From contig CAYLQG010000037.1 of the NCBI GenBank assembly GCA_964385705.1, positions 1 to 14,795 on the forward strand: 14,795 nucleotides of DNA, read 5' to 3'. The notes beneath the pieces are model-generated. The model searched no databases and had not been told where the DNA came from. It was given only the letters and a program-made list of their open reading frames with translations. This document shows, piece after piece, positions 12,129 to 14,795 of this stretch. The translations under genes were made by a program, and so were the position numbers. Each line of letters begins with the position of its first letter. The first letter of the stretch is position 1. This DNA comes from DATKGN01 sp964385705. GTDB lineage: Bacteria > Patescibacteriota > Microgenomatia > UBA10105 > UBA927.

Positions 12129-14306
12129 ATGAAATTCCGTACATCGGATGCTTTTGTTTTGCTTCTCATACTTATCATTATCGGTATATTTTTTGTCCCG
12201 TTGTTTTACCCAATTCAAAAACTTATCGTCACCCCTGATTTCGGTGAAAGTGACGCGCTTCTCAATTTTTCGGTCAAACACATAGTATGGGAGAGCTTAC
12301 AGCACGATCATATCCCTCTCTGGACAGAAGCTATGGGCGGTGGATTCCCAATATTTGCCACCGGCGCGACCGGCGTATTTTTTCTTCCTAATTTAATACT
12401 CTATAAACTGTTTGACGCCGTTACTGCCTATAATCTATCCATCGTTTTCTCACTTGTAATCCTGGGGTGGGGCACCTATATATGGCTCAAACTGTTAGCA
12501 CACAGTACATTCGCATCTTTTTTCGGCGCAATGACGATTGCACTATCAGGATATATGATCGTGCAAGTACCTCATAATGCAATTATTCAATCGCTCAGCA
12601 TTTTTCCGTGGATATGTTATTTTGTTCTTCTTCAGGTTAAAAAAAACTCCTGGTTCATCACCGGCTTACTTGCAATCGCGATCAGTGAACAATTACTTGT
12701 CGGGTTTCCTCAAACGGTATTTATCACGTTCCTGTTCGCTCTCGCATATGTCATCTGGCTTATACAGGCCGTAGACCATAGAGCCAGTCTTATTTGTAAA
12801 TTTTGTGTTTCTGGATTTCTGGGGCTTGGCATGTCAGCAATTCAACTATTGCCTGCACGGGAATTTCTCGGGGCGATTATGAACGGAAACGGATTTTCCC
12901 TAAGTGACGCGACGTACTTCTCATACCCGCTTACACACTTAAAAACGCTGCTTGATCCCTTTCTCCTCGGAAACCCCAAATACGGCACATATCCGTGGTT
13001 CAACAAATTCCAAGGCAGCATTTTTTGGGAAAACACCGCATATATCGGCCTTATACCGTTGTTACTGATTGGCATTGCACTACTCATTACGAAAAAAACA
13101 CGCGGCTCTAAAAAAACAATCCGTTTTCTTTCACCGGATGTGCTTTTTTATCTTGGGGTTACTTCTGTTGCATTTCTTCTCATGACCGGCAGTCATTCAC
13201 CGCTCTATTTCCTTTTTTCATTTTGGCCCTTCAATATCTTCCGTGTCCCTTCTAGATTCATATGGTTATTTATCGTAGGACTCATTCTTCTCTCCGTTAA
13301 CGCATTCGATTATATAAAAACAACACTGAAAGCGAAGGCTCTTGTGACTCCGTTATGCGTCTGTATAATCGCATTTAACACAATTCAGATATTCGGCACG
13401 TGGAGAAATTATCATGCGATCGAACCAGCCCGCATATGGCTTGCGAAACCAACGCTGGCCCAGCACGTCCCGGCTCACCAAATTGTCTACTCAGTTGGTG
13501 CTGGCAAAGTGCATAATGACATATTTTTATCCAAGGGTTGGCAAAGCATGAAACCCTATCTTGCCCTTAATAATACGCTTACTCCTGACAGAAGCGTTCT
13601 TTGGGGAGTCGCAAACGAAGATCAGTACCTGGGACGCGTTCTGAACCGGTCATATATTGAGAATGTCTATTTATCACATGCAATCACCGCGTCGACAGAG
13701 GATGCGACGGTGAGCGCGAACGGAAATCCGTTTCTCAACATATTTGCTATTTCAAAGATAGTCAGCAGCTTGCCGCTTAATACACCTGATTTTCCCAAAA
13801 TAGCGACTACGTCATTCGCAAACGGCAGTATTTCTCTTTACACAAATCCGCATGCCGCCCCCAGGCTTTATCTGGCGACAATGCCCTTTCTCGCAACAAC
13901 TGCGGAAGATGCCGCCACGGCCATTATAAACGCGTCATTTATCCCGGGTTCATCCGTTATTGTTGAAAAGCCCGTAAGACTCTCCGGAACCGGCAAAATC
14001 GGAACACTCACAATGAACAAATGGACCGATGATGAAGTTGCCGTAACGGTTAAAGAAAATAAGCGCGAAGCAATTCTTGTTTACGCCGATACGTATTTCC
14101 CCGGATGGAAGGGGACTGTTGACGGGAAAAGTACCCCTGTATTTCCTGTCAATATAAATCAAAAGGGGATTACCGTGCCGGCAGGAGATCATACAGTCCG
14201 TTTCTATTACGCGCCCGACAGTCTGAGAATCGGCATGATTATATCGGTGCTATCGCTCTTTGCTACCATTACTGTAATGGTGTTTGCTCATTTTTTACTG
14301 CTTTAG
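12129..14306 (+). CDS. YfhO-family integral membrane protein, probable GT-C glycosyltransferase
   Basis: The 725-residue protein has many membrane helices over its first 430 residues, a soluble C-terminal beta-rich part (about 440-690) and a final helix. The first outside loop has TPDFGESDAL, with acidic D37, E40 and D42, and IPLWTEAMGGGFPIF (62-76), the family block (usually PLWNP..GGGFP). Near the end, DTYFPGWKGTVDGKSTP (about 654-670) followed by GITVPAGDHTVRFYY is highly characteristic of YfhO. Characterised members transfer sugars from lipid-linked donors to extracytoplasmic acceptors such as teichoic acid in Gram-positive bacteria; the acceptor here is unknown and could be a surface glycoprotein or polymer. 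It is divergent from pilD, and its 3' end overlaps the opposite gene by 38 bases. Confidence 0.88.
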   Translation: MKFRTSDAFVLLLILIIIGIFFVPLFYPIQKLIVTPDFGESDALLNFSVKHIVWESLQHDHIPLWTEAMGGGFPIFATGATGVFFLPNLILYKLFDAVTAYNLSIVFSLVILGWGTYIWLKLLAHSTFASFFGAMTIALSGYMIVQVPHNAIIQSLSIFPWICYFVLLQVKKNSWFITGLLAIAISEQLLVGFPQTVFITFLFALAYVIWLIQAVDHRASLICKFCVSGFLGLGMSAIQLLPAREFLGAIMNGNGFSLSDATYFSYPLTHLKTLLDPFLLGNPKYGTYPWFNKFQGSIFWENTAYIGLIPLLLIGIALLITKKTRGSKKTIRFLSPDVLFYLGVTSVAFLLMTGSHSPLYFLFSFWPFNIFRVPSRFIWLFIVGLILLSVNAFDYIKTTLKAKALVTPLCVCIIAFNTIQIFGTWRNYHAIEPARIWLAKPTLAQHVPAHQIVYSVGAGKVHNDIFLSKGWQSMKPYLALNNTLTPDRSVLWGVANEDQYLGRVLNRSYIENVYLSHAITASTEDATVSANGNPFLNIFAISKIVSSLPLNTPDFPKIATTSFANGSISLYTNPHAAPRLYLATMPFLATTAEDAATAIINASFIPGSSVIVEKPVRLSGTGKIGTLTMNKWTDDEVAVTVKENKREAILVYADTYFPGWKGTVDGKSTPVFPVNINQKGITVPAGDHTVRFYYAPDSLRIGMIISVLSLFATITVMVFAHFLLL

Positions 14307-14795
14307 TATATTCATTTAATAACATGTTGGCATTTGCTTCATCCTTCAAACAATCACGATATGTCGCGGCCTCGAGAAACGTAATATCTTTATCAGGTGA
14401 GGGTGATGCTTTTTGTGCATCTTCAAATGACTGAAGAGCGCTTCGACAACCCTTGAGTTCTAATTCACTTATCCCTTTATCCTTAAGGGCCAATGCAGTA
14501 TCCGTGTCTCCTCCGTATGCGAGAGCGGCGACAAACTGATCCCGTGCCGCCGTAAAATCCCCGCCCCGCATAAGTGTTTCACCATAGGTAATCCGAGCGT
14601 TTTCATATACATTACGCACATCCGAGAGCATGAGATGATTGTATCTTGCAAGAATTCCTTCTCCCGGATTATGAGCTGTCTTCCAGAATCCGTCATTTGT
14701 CTCTTTCGTTTGGGTAATAGTCGGTAACCGACCTTTGGAGACAAGTTCGTACACAAGCCCATACGGAACCCAATACCATGATGCATCCACGGCGT
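14269..14795 (-). CDS. C-terminal fragment of a TPR-like repeat protein (open at the window edge)
   Basis: The reading frame is open to the right edge, so this is the 3' end of a larger gene. The first visible residues, ASWYWVPYGLVYELVSKG, resemble the junction after a membrane domain in DUF2723-type membrane proteins; this is a recollection of pattern and not certain. From about residue 60 the sequence is helical with TPR-like units: NARITYGETLMRGGDFTAARDQF and FVAALAYGGDTDTALALKDKG, then CRSALQSFEDAQKASPSPD. The C-terminus is charged. The TAA at 14271-14269 lies inside the YfhO coding region on the other strand. A GTG at 14790 is not a real start because the frame continues upstream. Function is unknown; neighbouring YfhO suggests a role in surface glycosylation. 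Confidence 0.65.
   Translation of the reverse strand, partial: AVDASWYWVPYGLVYELVSKGRLPTITQTKETNDGFWKTAHNPGEGILARYNHLMLSDVRNVYENARITYGETLMRGGDFTAARDQFVAALAYGGDTDTALALKDKGISELELKGCRSALQSFEDAQKASPSPDKDITFLEAATYRDCLKDEANANMLLNEYTKAVKNEQTPLQ

Noticed and set aside
1..14795. CRISPR arrays, tRNA or rRNA genes, insertion sequences, phage genes
   Set aside because: I found no regularly spaced repeats, cloverleaf-like or rRNA-like segments, transposase or integrase motifs in the reading frames.

Overview
The window looks like a chromosomal piece of a Patescibacteria (Candidate Phyla Radiation) bacterium, possibly of the Microgenomates type. The reasons are short housekeeping proteins, tight gene packing, a 2-Cys-pair bL32, a type IV pilus locus with PilM/N/O plus several small prepilins, and a large YfhO-type membrane glycosyltransferase. 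This placement is inferred from gene content and has not been tested by phylogeny. The genetic code is standard: TGA ends nusB, rnc and two pilin genes, while TAA and TAG end the others. No tRNA, rRNA, CRISPR or transposase was seen.

Left part (1-5561, all + strand): the 3' two-thirds of tyrS with a damaged left edge; a tRNA-like-sized palindromic repeat and a 34-residue one-helix membrane protein; then recG, rpmF, nusB, rnc, rpsP, khpA and trmD. This is an information-processing cluster for DNA repair, rRNA maturation, ribosomal proteins and tRNA modification. Its order resembles the recG ... rnc ... rpsP-khpA-rimM-trmD chromosomal string of Firmicutes, but the fatty-acid genes, smc/ftsY/ffh and rimM that interrupt it there are absent.

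Middle part (5571-12031, all - strand): a type IV pilus operon. Read in the direction of transcription it is pilD (prepilin peptidase), two Cys-rich GspG-type pilins, a GspH-like pilin, a PilV-like pilin, a PilW-like pilin interrupted by an in-frame TAG, a PilX-like minor pilin, then the inner-membrane platform genes pilM, pilN and pilO. The motor ATPases (PilB/PilT) and PilC are not in the window. The peptidase would process the six prepilins next to it, and PilM/N/O would link the pilus to the cytoplasmic motor. PilX and pilM appear to have their own promoters inside the operon.

Right part (12129-14795): a YfhO family membrane protein on the + strand, divergent from pilD, and the C-terminal end of a TPR-containing protein on the - strand. 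The two coding regions overlap tail to tail.

Points most worth attention: the amber codon that splits the PilW-like gene while the frame stays open for 65 more plausible codons; an even number of cysteines in every prepilin; the near absence of Shine-Dalgarno sequences together with -10 boxes placed 6-9 bases before start codons (leaderless-type promoters); and the collapsed recG-rnc-rpsP-trmD gene order.
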